Part shown: positions 25,585-34,495 of the stretch, piece by piece
Position numbering within the stretch: the stretch's first letter is position 1
Layout: the number at the start of each line of letters is the position of its first letter
NCBI GenBank assembly: GCA_021787845.1
Contig: JAJYLH010000055.1
Coordinates: 1-36,201 of the forward strand
Length of the DNA stretch: 36,201 nt
Direction of reading: 5' to 3'
Origin: Myxococcales bacterium
GTDB lineage: Bacteria > Myxococcota > Myxococcia > Myxococcales > JAJYLH01
The notes under the pieces: generated by a model
Databases searched by the model: none
The model's input: the letters and a program-made list of their open reading frames with translations, nothing else
Told to the model about the DNA's origin: nothing
Translations under genes and position numbers: made by a program

Positions 25585-27606
25585 CTAGCGTCCGGTGCCA
25601 GAATTCAGCTGCAACGCCTGCGCGACGCCATCCCATCGCGCGGGGTCGGGAACGAGCTGGCGCAGCTCGGTGAGGTCGGTCCGCACCCGGTTCAGGTGAG
25701 AGGTGGCGATGTGCGCGTTCAAGGCGCTCAGCCAGACCGCTGCCGAATTGGGAAAGCGCTCAAGGCATCTATCGGCCAGCGGCAACGCCGTCAGGTAAGC
25801 GCGAAGCGACAATGCCCGGCGCACTTGCATCGCCGCCGCCTCGTCCGCCGCCGTCGTCGGCGCGGCCTTCACGCATCGCTCGACCGCGGCGAGTTGCTCC
25901 GGGCTCAGCCGCGGCGCGAACCGCTGGAGCGCTTCCGGGCACCTTCCGGCGACGACCAACGCGACCAGGAGGTCCCCGGCGTCGTGCAGGCTCGGGGCTT
26001 CCAGAATCGCGATCGCCCGCGCGAACTCGCCCGTCTCCGTCGCCAGACGCCCCCGCAGCTCTCGAAAACGGTCCGACTGGCGCAGCCACCGGAGGCCCGC
26101 GGGTGGCACCTGCCGGGCGAGAGCCCTCACGCTCTGCGACGGCGGCGGGCGGCCGGCGGCGAGCGCCTCGGCATCCTCGCGGAGCCGGTCGAGCGCCTCC
26201 GGCGAGGCGTTCTCGCGCTGTTCCTCGATGTCCATCCACCGCAAGAGCGAGTCGCCCTTGTCCTTCGGCCCGGGGAAGAGCCGCAGCCGCTCGACGGCAA
26301 GCTGCGACGCGCGATCGAAATCGCCCGCGGACCACGTCGCGCGCATCACCGAGTTCACGACCACCGGATCGTTCGGATGCTCGAGGTGCTCCGATTCCCA
26401 CAGCGCGAGGTCGCTGCGGAAGTCGCGCAGGTGCGGCACCGCCACCAGGCACCAGGAGCCCAGCAGCAACCCGAATGCGCCATAGGCGAGCCACGGCGCA
26501 ATCACCGGTCGGGAGCGCTGCCGGAATCCCGCGAACCCGCGCGCGACGATCGCGGCGATGCCGAGCAGCGGCAGGTAGAGAAAGCGGTCGCCGTAGTAGT
26601 AGAGCCCGCCGAGCGGCACCAGGTTGAGCATCGGCAGCGCCGGCACCAAGAACCAGGCGACGTCCGCGAGGTAGGGCCGCAGCTCAGGCTTCTGGCGCGC
26701 GCGCGCGACGAGGAGAACGACGAGCAGGACGGCGGCGACGCCCAGGGCGACCATCCACGGGGAGGTCCGGTGGGGGCCGCCGAGCGCCTTCGAGAGGTCG
26801 AACCCCGACTGCACGCTCGGCGAAAACGGCGCGACCAGGTGGCGAAAGAATTGCCCGGCGCTGCCGAGGACCCGTTCGAGCCAACCGAGAGCGGTAAAGC
26901 CGGACGGCGGCGCTCTGAAGGGGACGACCAGCATCCGCGCGCCGAAGGCGACCGCGACCGCGCCGAGCGGGAGGAGCGCCTGGCGGAGCCGCTCGCGATT
27001 CGCCGGCAGGAGCAGGGCGTCGGTCACCAGCGCCGCCGGCACCGCGACCGCCGACTCCTTGAAGAGCGTCGCGGCGACGAAGAGGGCCGTCGCGAGCGCG
27101 GTGAAGCCCGCCGTGCGCCGTTCCCAGGCGAGCATCGCGAGGAGCAAGACCGCCGCCGCCCAGATATCCGACGCCGCCGATAGCCAGGCGACCGACTCCG
27201 CTCTCGAGGGGTGCAGCGCGAACACGAGCGCCCCCGCGAGCGCCGCGAGCTCGTCGCCCGCCCGCTTCTCCAGCCAGAGAAAGACGAGCAGGCAGACGAC
27301 GAGGTGTAGCCCGATGCTGACCAGGTGATAGCCGACCGGCTTCTCGCCGAACGCCCGGCGCTCGAGGATGATCGCGAACGTCAAGAGCGGCCGGTAGAGG
27401 CGGGAATCGTGCTCGACGCCCGGCCTGAGCTGGTCGGACGCCGCCCAATAGTTCTCGGTGAACGCCCGCTGCCACCGCCGGGGCGCGTGTTCGATGAGGG
27501 TGTGGTCGTCCCAGACGAACCCGCCGGAAATCGCCGGGCGAAAGACGGCGAGAACGCAGAGCGCGAGCAGCGCCGCCAGGACCGGCTGAGACAGAGGTCG
27601 GCGCAT
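25585..27606 (-). CDS. TMTC-like GT-C membrane glycosyltransferase with C-terminal helical repeats
   Basis: A 673-residue protein. About ten membrane helices occupy residues 8-450. Motifs match the TMTC/DUF1736 group of GT-C transferases: GGFVWDDHTLI (Asp33-Asp34 in the first loop), LYRPLLTF, YHLVSIGLHLVVCLLVF, and LHPSRAESVAWLSAASDI. Eukaryotic TMTC proteins transfer mannose from a lipid carrier to cadherin domains. The soluble C-terminal part (about 460-673) is helix-rich and probably TPR-like, suggesting protein substrate binding. The bacterial substrate is unknown; neighbouring beta-domain lipoproteins are conceivable targets, a guess from position. It lies 73 bp upstream of the ASH/PKD lipoprotein gene on the same strand and is divergent from greA. 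The ribosome-binding site is weak. Confidence 0.78.
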   Translation of the reverse strand: MRRPLSQPVLAALLALCVLAVFRPAISGGFVWDDHTLIEHAPRRWQRAFTENYWAASDQLRPGVEHDSRLYRPLLTFAIILERRAFGEKPVGYHLVSIGLHLVVCLLVFLWLEKRAGDELAALAGALVFALHPSRAESVAWLSAASDIWAAAVLLLAMLAWERRTAGFTALATALFVAATLFKESAVAVPAALVTDALLLPANRERLRQALLPLGAVAVAFGARMLVVPFRAPPSGFTALGWLERVLGSAGQFFRHLVAPFSPSVQSGFDLSKALGGPHRTSPWMVALGVAAVLLVVLLVARARQKPELRPYLADVAWFLVPALPMLNLVPLGGLYYYGDRFLYLPLLGIAAIVARGFAGFRQRSRPVIAPWLAYGAFGLLLGSWCLVAVPHLRDFRSDLALWESEHLEHPNDPVVVNSVMRATWSAGDFDRASQLAVERLRLFPGPKDKGDSLLRWMDIEEQRENASPEALDRLREDAEALAAGRPPPSQSVRALARQVPPAGLRWLRQSDRFRELRGRLATETGEFARAIAILEAPSLHDAGDLLVALVVAGRCPEALQRFAPRLSPEQLAAVERCVKAAPTTAADEAAAMQVRRALSLRAYLTALPLADRCLERFPNSAAVWLSALNAHIATSHLNRVRTDLTELRQLVPDPARWDGVAQALQLNSGTGR

Positions 27607-27777
27607 CGGCTCGGGAGCATCGCACGGCACCGCCAGCGAGTGACGCGAGATAGCGAGCGCCGAAGCGCCTGGCCTGCGGGGCCGACAGACACGGAGCGCG
27701 GGACCGACCGCCGGGGCATCTTCGGGGGACGGGCTCGGTTTCGTCTTGACGGACAAGCGCGGACCGTGCGACGAAGG

Positions 27778-27821
27778 AGCCGGCCGGCCTGCTCTCTTGA
27801 GGCGTCGGCCGCTTGTTTTTT
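27778..27821 (+). terminator. Attenuator-like hairpin in the greA leader
   Basis: AGC(C)GGCCG near 27778-27786 pairs with CGGCCGCT at 27806-27813 with one bulge; GCCT and AGGC extend the stem inside. It is followed by TG and six T (27816-27821), ending 19 nt before the greA ATG. On position it would act within the greA leader. A TTGACG sits at 27746-27751, but no convincing -10 box follows. Confidence 0.45.
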
Positions 27822-27840
27822 CGGCTGGTGGAGAAAGGCG

Positions 27841-28344
27841 ATGGCGATGGAGGGACGGATTCCGATGACCCGCGGGGGCGCGATCGCGCTCAAGAACGAG
27901 GTCAAGCGGCTGAAGGCGGTCGAACGGCCGAAGGTGATCGCGGCGCTGGCCGAAGCGCGCGGGCACGGCGACCTGTCCGAGAACGCCGACTACGAGGCGG
28001 CGAAGGACCGGCAGGCGTTCATCGAAGGCCGCATCGCCGACATCGAGCACAAGCTGACGCAGATGGACATCATCGACGTCGCGAAGCTGTCCGGGAACAA
28101 GGTGCTGTTCGGCGCGACGGTGACGCTCGAGGACGAGGACGGCGCCCGCCTCGTCTACCAGGTCGTCGGCGACCTCGAGGCGGACCTGAAGAAAGGGCGC
28201 ATCAGCGTTTCCAGCCCCATCGCGCGGGCGCTCATCGGGCGCGAGGAGGGCGAGACGGTGACCGTGCGCGGCCCGAAGGGCGGCGGCAAGGACTACGAAA
28301 TCATCGCGGTCGAGTTTCGCGACGACCAGGTCGTCGAAGAGTAG
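27841..28344 (+). CDS. greA: Transcription elongation factor GreA
   Basis: A 167-residue factor that enters the RNA polymerase secondary channel and stimulates cleavage of backtracked RNA. The N-terminal coiled coil carries the acidic tip in ARGHGDLSENADYEAAKDRQ, the GreA/GreB signature. The C-terminal FKBP-like domain ends in SSPIARALIGREEGETVTV. It is slightly longer than typical GreA (about 158) at the N-terminus. Start choices are the ATG at 27841 or one 6 nt later. It is divergent from the TMTC-like gene, and recG follows after 135 bp on the same strand. Confidence 0.95.
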   Translation: MAMEGRIPMTRGGAIALKNEVKRLKAVERPKVIAALAEARGHGDLSENADYEAAKDRQAFIEGRIADIEHKLTQMDIIDVAKLSGNKVLFGATVTLEDEDGARLVYQVVGDLEADLKKGRISVSSPIARALIGREEGETVTVRGPKGGGKDYEIIAVEFRDDQVVEE

Positions 28345-28386
28345 GAGCTCGAAGAGAATAGGGTGCACGAATCACGGAGCCCTGGA

Positions 28387-28420
28387 CCGCTCACCCTCGA
28401 CTGCGCTTGGGACGAGCGGG
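28387..28420. repeat. Single arm of the GAGCGCAGTCGA palindrome family
   Basis: The sequence is complementary to the arms at 22530-22556 with a few changes (core TCGACTGCGC). The partner arm is missing or too degraded to identify. It lies in the leader of recG. Confidence 0.5.
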
Positions 28421-28479
28421 AGCGGGTCAACGCCCGAAGATGCTCGGATCAACGCTTCCCAGCTCCTGAGCGGTCCCCG

Positions 28480-30969
28480 ATGGGCGACGAACTTGCCTTG
28501 CTCAAGCAGGCCTTCGCCCCTCTCGAGGGGGGGGTGCGCTTCGCCTCTCGCGGCGACCACGCGCTCTTGTCGCTGCGCGACCTCGACCAGCTCGCGGCCC
28601 GGGCGGCGGCCGAGGCGCGCAAGCTCAAGCTCTCCCCGGCGCACGAGCGCGCGATCGGTCGGCTCCTCCTCCATGCGAAGTCGTTCGACCACGCCTCGCT
28701 CGACGAGCGGCGGCGCGCGGTCGACGGCATCGCGGCGGAGATGGCGATTCTCTTCGCCGAGCCGCGGGAGGCGCCGGGCGAGCCGGCGGGCCGGCCCCGG
28801 GTGCGGTCCTTGTCGGCGGAAGGGTCGCTCGCGCCGGTGGCGCTCGAGGGCGAGGTGCTCCAGAAGCCCCTCACCCTCCTGCGGGGCGTCGGCCCGGCGG
28901 TAGCGCAAAAGCTTGCCGGCAGGGGTCTCGCCACCTTCGGCGACGCGCTGCTCTACCTGCCGCGCAAGTACGAGGACCGCCGGCAGGTCACCTCCATCCA
29001 GAAGGCGCGGCCGGGGCAGCACGTGGTGGTGGCCGCCCGCATCGTCGCCTACCGCGAACGCTTCGCGCGCAAGCCCTTGTTCGAGCTGGAGGTCGACGAC
29101 GACACGGGGCTCTTGGTCGCGCGCTGGTTCGGGTTCAAGCCCGGCGCCTTTCGCTCGTTCGTCACCGGCGCGCCGGTGGTGCTGTCGGGCGAAGTCCGCG
29201 CGGGCTACCGGGGCCAGAAGGAAATCATCCACCCCGACCTGGAAATCGGCGACGCCTCCGACGACGCGAGCTTCGGCCGCATCGTCCCGGTCTACACCGA
29301 CATCGAGGGGCTCTCCCAGCGGCACTACCGGCGCATCGCCCGGCGAGCGATCGAGGCGTGCGGGACCAACGTCGATGATTTCTATCCACAGAGCTTTCGG
29401 GCGGCGCACGGCCTGGTCGGGTTGGGCGAGGCGCTGGGCTGGGTCCACTTCCCGCCCTCCGACGCCGATTTCGATGAGCTGGTCCGCTTCTGCTCACCGC
29501 CGCAGCGGAGGCTGGTCTTCGACGAGCTCTTCTTCGTCCAGCTCGGGCTCGCGCTGAAGAAGCAGGGCGTCCGGGTGGAGCCGGGCATCGCCCTCCGGGT
29601 CGACGAGCGGATTCGCGCGCGGGCGATCGGCCGGCTGCCGTTCGAGATGACGAAGGCGCAGGCGCGGGCGTTCGACGAGATCGCCCGGGACCTCGCGAAG
29701 CCGACGCCGATGAACCGGCTCCTCCAGGGCGACGTGGGCAGCGGGAAGACCGCGGTCGCGCTGGCGAGCGCGCTCGTCGCGGTGGAGAACGGCTACCAGG
29801 CGGCGGTGATGGCGCCGACGGAGCTGTTGGCCGAGCAGCACCAGCGCACCTTCGAGAACCTCCTCGGCGACGGCCTCTTCCCGCGCGCGAGGCACGGCCT
29901 TTCGCCGGTGCGAAGCGTGCTCCTGACCGCCGGGCTCGGCGCCAAGGAGCAGAAGCGGACCGTGCGCGAGGTCGAAAGCGGCACCGCGCGGATCGTCGTC
30001 GGCACCCACGCGCTGATTCAGGAAGACGTCCGGTTCGAGAGCCTGGCGCTCGCGGTTGTCGACGAGCAGCACCGCTTCGGGGTCCTTCAGCGGGCGCGGC
30101 TGATGGAGAAGGGGAAGCGGCCGCACGTCCTGGTGATGACCGCCACCCCGATTCCGCGCACGCTCGCCTTGACGCTCTACGGCGACCTCGACCTGTCGGT
30201 GATCGACGAGCTGCCGCCGGGCCGGACGCCGGTCGTGACGAAGAGCTACTCGTCGAAGACGCGCCCGAAGGCGTACGACGTCGTCCGCCGGGAGATCGCC
30301 CGCGGTCACCAGGCGTACGTGGTGCTGCCGCTGGTCGAGGAGAGCGAGAAGCTCGACCTCAGGAGCGCTACCGAGGAGTTCGAGCGGCTCGGGCGGGCGG
30401 AGCTAAAGGGCTTGAGCTTGGGCCTCGTCCATGGCCGGATGTCGAGCGAGGAGCGGGCGAGCGCGATGGAGTCCTTCCGGCGGGGCAGGGCGCAGGTCCT
30501 CGTCGCGACGACGGTGATCGAGGTCGGGGTCGACGTGCCCAACGCGAGCGTGATGCTGGTGGAGCACGCCGAGCGCTTCGGGCTCTCGCAGCTCCACCAG
30601 CTTCGGGGCCGGGTCGGGCGGGGCGCGGCGAAGTCGCACTGCCTGCTCGTCCACGACGAGCAGAAGGCGTCGGCGGTCGCTCGCGAGCGGCTGGCGGTGA
30701 TGGTGCGCACGACCGACGGCTTCAAGCTGGCGGAGAAGGACTTGGAGATTCGGGGGCCAGGCGAGTTCCTGGGGACGCGCCAGAGCGGGTTGCCCGACCT
30801 GTTGATCGCCGACCTGCTACGCGACCAGGCGATTCTGAAGGAGGCGCGGGAGGCCGCCTTCGCGCTGGTCGAGCGCGACGAGCGCCTGCGCGCGCCGGAG
30901 CACCGCGGCATCGCTCAGGAGCTGCGCCGCCGCTGGGCGGAAAAGCTCTCGCTCGCCCGGATCGGTTGA
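28480..30969 (+). CDS. recG: ATP-dependent DNA helicase RecG
   Basis: An 829-residue branch-migration helicase that remodels stalled forks and recombination intermediates. The N-terminal wedge/OB region is preceded by a helix-hairpin-like LLRGVGPAVAQKLAGRGL near residues 130-147. Walker A GDVGSGKT lies at about 417-424, the Walker B DEQH at 528-531 (DEQHRFG), motif III MTATPIPRTL follows, and VATTVIEVGVDVPNA and LRGRVGRG complete the superfamily 2 core. The N-terminal 120 residues are an additional helical segment, so the protein is longer than E. coli RecG (693). The start at 28480 is preferred because upstream in-frame sequence is repeat DNA; its ribosome-binding site is weak. Confidence 0.95.
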   Translation: MGDELALLKQAFAPLEGGVRFASRGDHALLSLRDLDQLAARAAAEARKLKLSPAHERAIGRLLLHAKSFDHASLDERRRAVDGIAAEMAILFAEPREAPGEPAGRPRVRSLSAEGSLAPVALEGEVLQKPLTLLRGVGPAVAQKLAGRGLATFGDALLYLPRKYEDRRQVTSIQKARPGQHVVVAARIVAYRERFARKPLFELEVDDDTGLLVARWFGFKPGAFRSFVTGAPVVLSGEVRAGYRGQKEIIHPDLEIGDASDDASFGRIVPVYTDIEGLSQRHYRRIARRAIEACGTNVDDFYPQSFRAAHGLVGLGEALGWVHFPPSDADFDELVRFCSPPQRRLVFDELFFVQLGLALKKQGVRVEPGIALRVDERIRARAIGRLPFEMTKAQARAFDEIARDLAKPTPMNRLLQGDVGSGKTAVALASALVAVENGYQAAVMAPTELLAEQHQRTFENLLGDGLFPRARHGLSPVRSVLLTAGLGAKEQKRTVREVESGTARIVVGTHALIQEDVRFESLALAVVDEQHRFGVLQRARLMEKGKRPHVLVMTATPIPRTLALTLYGDLDLSVIDELPPGRTPVVTKSYSSKTRPKAYDVVRREIARGHQAYVVLPLVEESEKLDLRSATEEFERLGRAELKGLSLGLVHGRMSSEERASAMESFRRGRAQVLVATTVIEVGVDVPNASVMLVEHAERFGLSQLHQLRGRVGRGAAKSHCLLVHDEQKASAVARERLAVMVRTTDGFKLAEKDLEIRGPGEFLGTRQSGLPDLLIADLLRDQAILKEAREAAFALVERDERLRAPEHRGIAQELRRRWAEKLSLARIG

Positions 30970-31002
30970 GCTTCCCGTCGTCGGCGCGCGGCCGATCTCC
31001 GC

Positions 31003-31929
31003 TCACCAGGAGAACCCCAGGCCCTCTTTCGCCCGCTCGGTGCCGGGCGCCAGCCGCGCCTCGATCGCCTCGTAGATCAGGATCGGCAAGAGCGCCCCGT
31101 TGAAGTACATCGCGTAGCTCTCCACCGGCAGAATCCAGGTGAAGAGCCCCAGCACCTGCTGGTGGTTCCAGACCCACCAGCCGCGCCCGCACCCCATCAG
31201 CTCGACGAAGAGCACGAAGACGAAGTAGACGACCACCGTCACCCACAAGCGCCGGCGGTCGACGCGGTCGCGCACCTTCGGGTAAAGAAGAGCGCCGGCC
31301 CCCAGCGCGGCCAGCATCACGAACGTCCAGCCGAACTGGTGCGCGCCGGCCGAGTACGTCAGCGCGGTCGCGTGGCAATGCTCCGTCGGCACCATGGTGT
31401 CTGGCAGAGCCGGACCGGTTTGCAGATGGCCGTAGACGAACAGACCGATCGCGCTCGCGATGAGAGTCGCTCCGGTGCCTCGCAACGCGAGCTTCATCCA
31501 TCTCGGCGTCGGCCCCGCCTTGGGATGGGGCGGGACCTGGCCGTCGAGCCACAGGTAGAAGAGCACCGGCAGGTTCAAGAAGAGCGGATAGAACAGGAAT
31601 TCCTCGAGGGGGATGTCGCCGATGGTCCATCCGGTCAAGGCGTCGATTCGGGTATCGAACCCCCAATAGCAGTGCTCGATCGCGACCTGCTCGGCGACGG
31701 CGGCGATGATGATCAGCAGGGCGCTCGTCAGGATGAACGCGACCCGCCGGCGCCGGGCAGCCTGCTTCAGCGTCGTGGCAAGCAGATAGGCCATCGGACC
31801 GAGCCCCAGCACGAGCTCGTGCACCAGGTACCAGTGCACGTGGCGCCCATGGACGTCTCCCAGGTGCTGGAGGTACACGAGGCCGAGAACCGACGACGCG
31901 AGAGCGACGAGCACCCAGAACAGCCGCAC
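31003..31929 (-). CDS. Fused lycopene-cyclase-domain membrane protein (CrtYc/CrtYd-like)
   Basis: A 308-residue protein with about eight membrane helices in two related halves. Each half has the lycopene cyclase-type pattern of an aromatic-rich loop followed by a Pro-hydrophobic-Glu motif: CYWGFDTR then IPLEEFLFY (Pro107-Glu110), and WWVWNHQQVLG then LPVESYAMYF (268-271). In the second half the usual second Glu is Ser. Family members cyclise the ends of lycopene to form beta- or epsilon-rings. No other carotenoid gene is in the window, so the substrate is uncertain. The start is a GTG at 31929 with GGAGG about 9 nt upstream; extensions further upstream lack homology. It converges on recG with a 33-bp gap. 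Confidence 0.65.
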   Translation of the reverse strand: MRLFWVLVALASSVLGLVYLQHLGDVHGRHVHWYLVHELVLGLGPMAYLLATTLKQAARRRRVAFILTSALLIIIAAVAEQVAIEHCYWGFDTRIDALTGWTIGDIPLEEFLFYPLFLNLPVLFYLWLDGQVPPHPKAGPTPRWMKLALRGTGATLIASAIGLFVYGHLQTGPALPDTMVPTEHCHATALTYSAGAHQFGWTFVMLAALGAGALLYPKVRDRVDRRRLWVTVVVYFVFVLFVELMGCGRGWWVWNHQQVLGLFTWILPVESYAMYFNGALLPILIYEAIEARLAPGTERAKEGLGFSW

Positions 31930-32320
31930 GGCCTGACCTCCAGAAGCGCGGTGAGAAGCCGATGCTAGGCTCGCCAGGCGCTTACGTCCACCACCTGACA
32001 AGTGGCCCGGCGTCGTGCGATGCTCGACTCGGCCATGTGGGGGCAGTTGAGGAGCCGACCGACGCCCCGTCCCACCGCCGCCGTCAGGCCCTCGCTCGCG
32101 CTCCCGACCGGCGGAGCCGCCGCCGGCTCGGCCCCGTCCTCTGACGCTCGCGGGCGGCTTCGCCGCGGTGCCGGCCCGCCACTCCGTCCGTTCACCGGCA
32201 CGCCCGTCGTTCCGGGCACGCGGCCCGTCGTCCACCACCTCGCGCGCGCCATCTCCGGGCACTCGATAGCCTACCAGGATCGGTCCTGGTCGAGGGTAGC
32301 GCCGGAGGGGGCCGTCTAGG
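31930..32320. other. 391-bp divergent intergenic region without a recognised gene
   Basis: It lies between the cyclase-like gene and the histidine kinase gene. Open frames of about 95-105 codons exist on both strands but have low-complexity composition, no ribosome-binding site and no recognisable motif. The only feature seen is a perfect 7-bp inverted repeat, ACCAGGA-TCGG-TCCTGGT, at 32273-32290, about 30 bp before the kinase start, a possible operator or leader hairpin. Confidence 0.5.
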
Positions 32321-34468
32321 ATGGCGCGCCGCCGGCGTCTGTTTTCGTTCCGGCTCGGCCGCAGCGCCCGGGTGCTGCTCGCGCCGGCCCGCAAGATCAC
32401 GCCGCTCGCGGAACGGATGCAGATCCGGCTGATGGGCGACATCCTCACCGTCCTGCTGCCGTTGTTCGCGTTGATGGCGATCGCCTCGGTCGTCGCCCGG
32501 CGGCAGCCGCTCACCTCGCTGTCGTACGCGATTCCGGTGGTCCTCATCGGCGGCACCGCCTTTGCCTGGAAGCTCGCACGCACCAACCAGCGCCTGGGCG
32601 CGGCGGTGCTCGTCGCGATCAACATCCTGGGCGCGTTCCTCGCGGGCGTGGACGAGCACGAGCCGGTCCGCGCGTTGGCGGCGGATTCTTTTGCGGTCTT
32701 GGGCGTCCTCTACGCGAGCTTCCTCTTGTCGCCGCGGGCGACGGTGGCCGCGGCGGTGTCGAGCCTCGGCTCCGTGTTCCTGCTGCCGCTATTGAACCCG
32801 CGCATCACCTTTCGGGACGTGGTCATCCCGGCGTTCTTCCAGGCATTCCTCTCCAGCCTGGTCGCCGTCACCGCGTACCTGCGCGAGCGCCAGCGGTCCC
32901 AGCTCGAACGCCGGTCGGAAGCGCTCCAGGAGGCCGAACGGCGCCTGAGGGTGACGATGGACTCGTCCCTCGACGCGGTGGTGACCTGCGACGAGTCCGG
33001 ACGGGTGGTCGAATGGAGCCGGCAAGCCCAGGCGATCTTCGGCTACACCCGCGACGAGGCCCTGCGCGAGGAGCTGGTCGAGCTCTGTTTCCCGGAGGAC
33101 GGCCGGGGGGAGGTGTCGCGGCTGCTCGAGCAGGCGATGGGCGCGCGCGGCCTGACGGTCCACCGCGAGCTCGAGGCCCGGCGGCAGGACGGCGCCGAGC
33201 TGCCGGTGGAGCTGAGCGCTTCCGGTCTGGAGCTGCGGGGCCGCCAGGCGACAGCGGTCTTCCTCCGCGACCTGTCGGAGCGGCGGAAGATTCAAGCCGA
33301 CCTGGTCCAGAGCGACCGGCTGATTTCGGTCGGGCGCCTCGCCGCGGGCGTCGCCCACGAAATCAACAACCCGATGACCTACGTCCTCTCGAATCTCCAG
33401 CTCGCGGTCGAGCTGACGCAGCAGGCCGATCTCGCGCTCGGCGAGAAGGGCGCGGACCTCGCGGCCGGGCTCAAGGACGCCCTCGACGGCGCGCAGCGGG
33501 TGCAGACCATCGTCCGGGACCTGCGCACCTTCTCCCGGGCGCAGACCGACGAGGCCCGTCCGGCGCGGCTGGAGCAGGTGCTGGAAAGCGCGGTCCGCAT
33601 CGCGTGGAACGAGATTCGGCACCGGGCCCGGCTCGTCAAGCGCTACGGGCGAACGGGGCCGGTCGTCGTCAACGAGTCGCGCCTGGGCCAAGTGTTTCTG
33701 AACCTCTTGATGAACGCGGTGCAGGCCTTCCTGCCGCGGGCGGAGGGCAACGAAATCATCCTGACGATTTCGACCCTCCCCGACCAGCGCGTCGCCGCCA
33801 GCGTCGCCGACAACGGGCCCGGCATCGCTCCCGAGGTCAAGGCCCGGCTCTTCGCGCCGTTCTTCACCACCAAGCCGCCCGGGCAGGGGACCGGGCTCGG
33901 CCTCTACCTGAGCCGCGGCATCGTGCGCGGGCTCGGCGGCGACCTCACCGTCGACTCGACCGTCGGCCGGGGCAGCACCTTCACGGTCACCTTGCCCCCG
34001 GCGAGCTGGTCCGCGCTCGCCAAGCGTCCCCCGGAGCCACCGCGTTCGACCGCCTGCCAGACCCACCCGCCGTTGTCGATTCTGGTGGTCGACGACGACC
34101 CGCGCATCCTCCGCGTCCTGGAGCGGATGCTCGTCAGCCACCGCGTCACCGCGTGCGAAAGCGGAGCGCAAGCGCTGGAGCACAGCGTCCACGAGGCGTT
34201 CGACCTCGTCCTGTGCGACGTGATGATGCCCGGGATGAACGGGTTCGAGGTGGCGCGCCAGCTCGTCGAGCGCCGGGGGGTCAGGCCCGAGCAGGTGGTC
34301 TTCATGAGCGCCAACGTGCTCGAGGAAATCGACGGCCTCGACGCGAGCCCGTCGCCGGAGCGCTGGCTCGACAAGCCGCTCGAGCTCGAGAAGCTGAACG
34401 AGGTGCTGGTCCACGCCGCAAGCCAGGCAAGAGCGGTGCCGGAGGCCGCAGCGGCGAAAGAGGCGTGA
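32321..34468 (+). CDS. Hybrid sensor histidine kinase with PAS and receiver domains
   Basis: A 715-residue protein. The domain order is: N-terminal membrane region with about five or six helices (residues 40-185); a PAS domain (about 207-320, MDSSLDAVVTCDESGRVVEW, then IFGYTRDE); a HisKA dimerisation domain with phospho-acceptor His346 in GVAHEINNP; a HATPase domain (NLLMNAVQAF, DNGPGIAPE, GTGLGLYLSRGIV); and a C-terminal receiver domain (LVVDDDPRILR, phospho-acceptor Asp633 in CDVMMPGMNG, then a conserved Lys in LDKPLE). The signal is unknown. No DNA-binding response regulator is adjacent, so it is an orphan kinase passing phosphate to its own receiver or to a distant partner, as is common in myxobacteria. 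The start is uncertain; an in-frame ATG at 32417 is an alternative. Confidence 0.9.
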   Translation: MARRRRLFSFRLGRSARVLLAPARKITPLAERMQIRLMGDILTVLLPLFALMAIASVVARRQPLTSLSYAIPVVLIGGTAFAWKLARTNQRLGAAVLVAINILGAFLAGVDEHEPVRALAADSFAVLGVLYASFLLSPRATVAAAVSSLGSVFLLPLLNPRITFRDVVIPAFFQAFLSSLVAVTAYLRERQRSQLERRSEALQEAERRLRVTMDSSLDAVVTCDESGRVVEWSRQAQAIFGYTRDEALREELVELCFPEDGRGEVSRLLEQAMGARGLTVHRELEARRQDGAELPVELSASGLELRGRQATAVFLRDLSERRKIQADLVQSDRLISVGRLAAGVAHEINNPMTYVLSNLQLAVELTQQADLALGEKGADLAAGLKDALDGAQRVQTIVRDLRTFSRAQTDEARPARLEQVLESAVRIAWNEIRHRARLVKRYGRTGPVVVNESRLGQVFLNLLMNAVQAFLPRAEGNEIILTISTLPDQRVAASVADNGPGIAPEVKARLFAPFFTTKPPGQGTGLGLYLSRGIVRGLGGDLTVDSTVGRGSTFTVTLPPASWSALAKRPPEPPRSTACQTHPPLSILVVDDDPRILRVLERMLVSHRVTACESGAQALEHSVHEAFDLVLCDVMMPGMNGFEVARQLVERRGVRPEQVVFMSANVLEEIDGLDASPSPERWLDKPLELEKLNEVLVHAASQARAVPEAAAAKEA

Positions 34469-34495
34469 TGAGCTTTCCGGTTCGCTCCGGCTGAC

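Noticed and set aside
31965-32319. Small genes in the gap before the histidine kinase
   Set aside because: Frames of about 95-105 codons on both strands lack ribosome-binding sites and have Arg/Pro/Ala-rich, motif-free translations, as expected by chance at this GC content.
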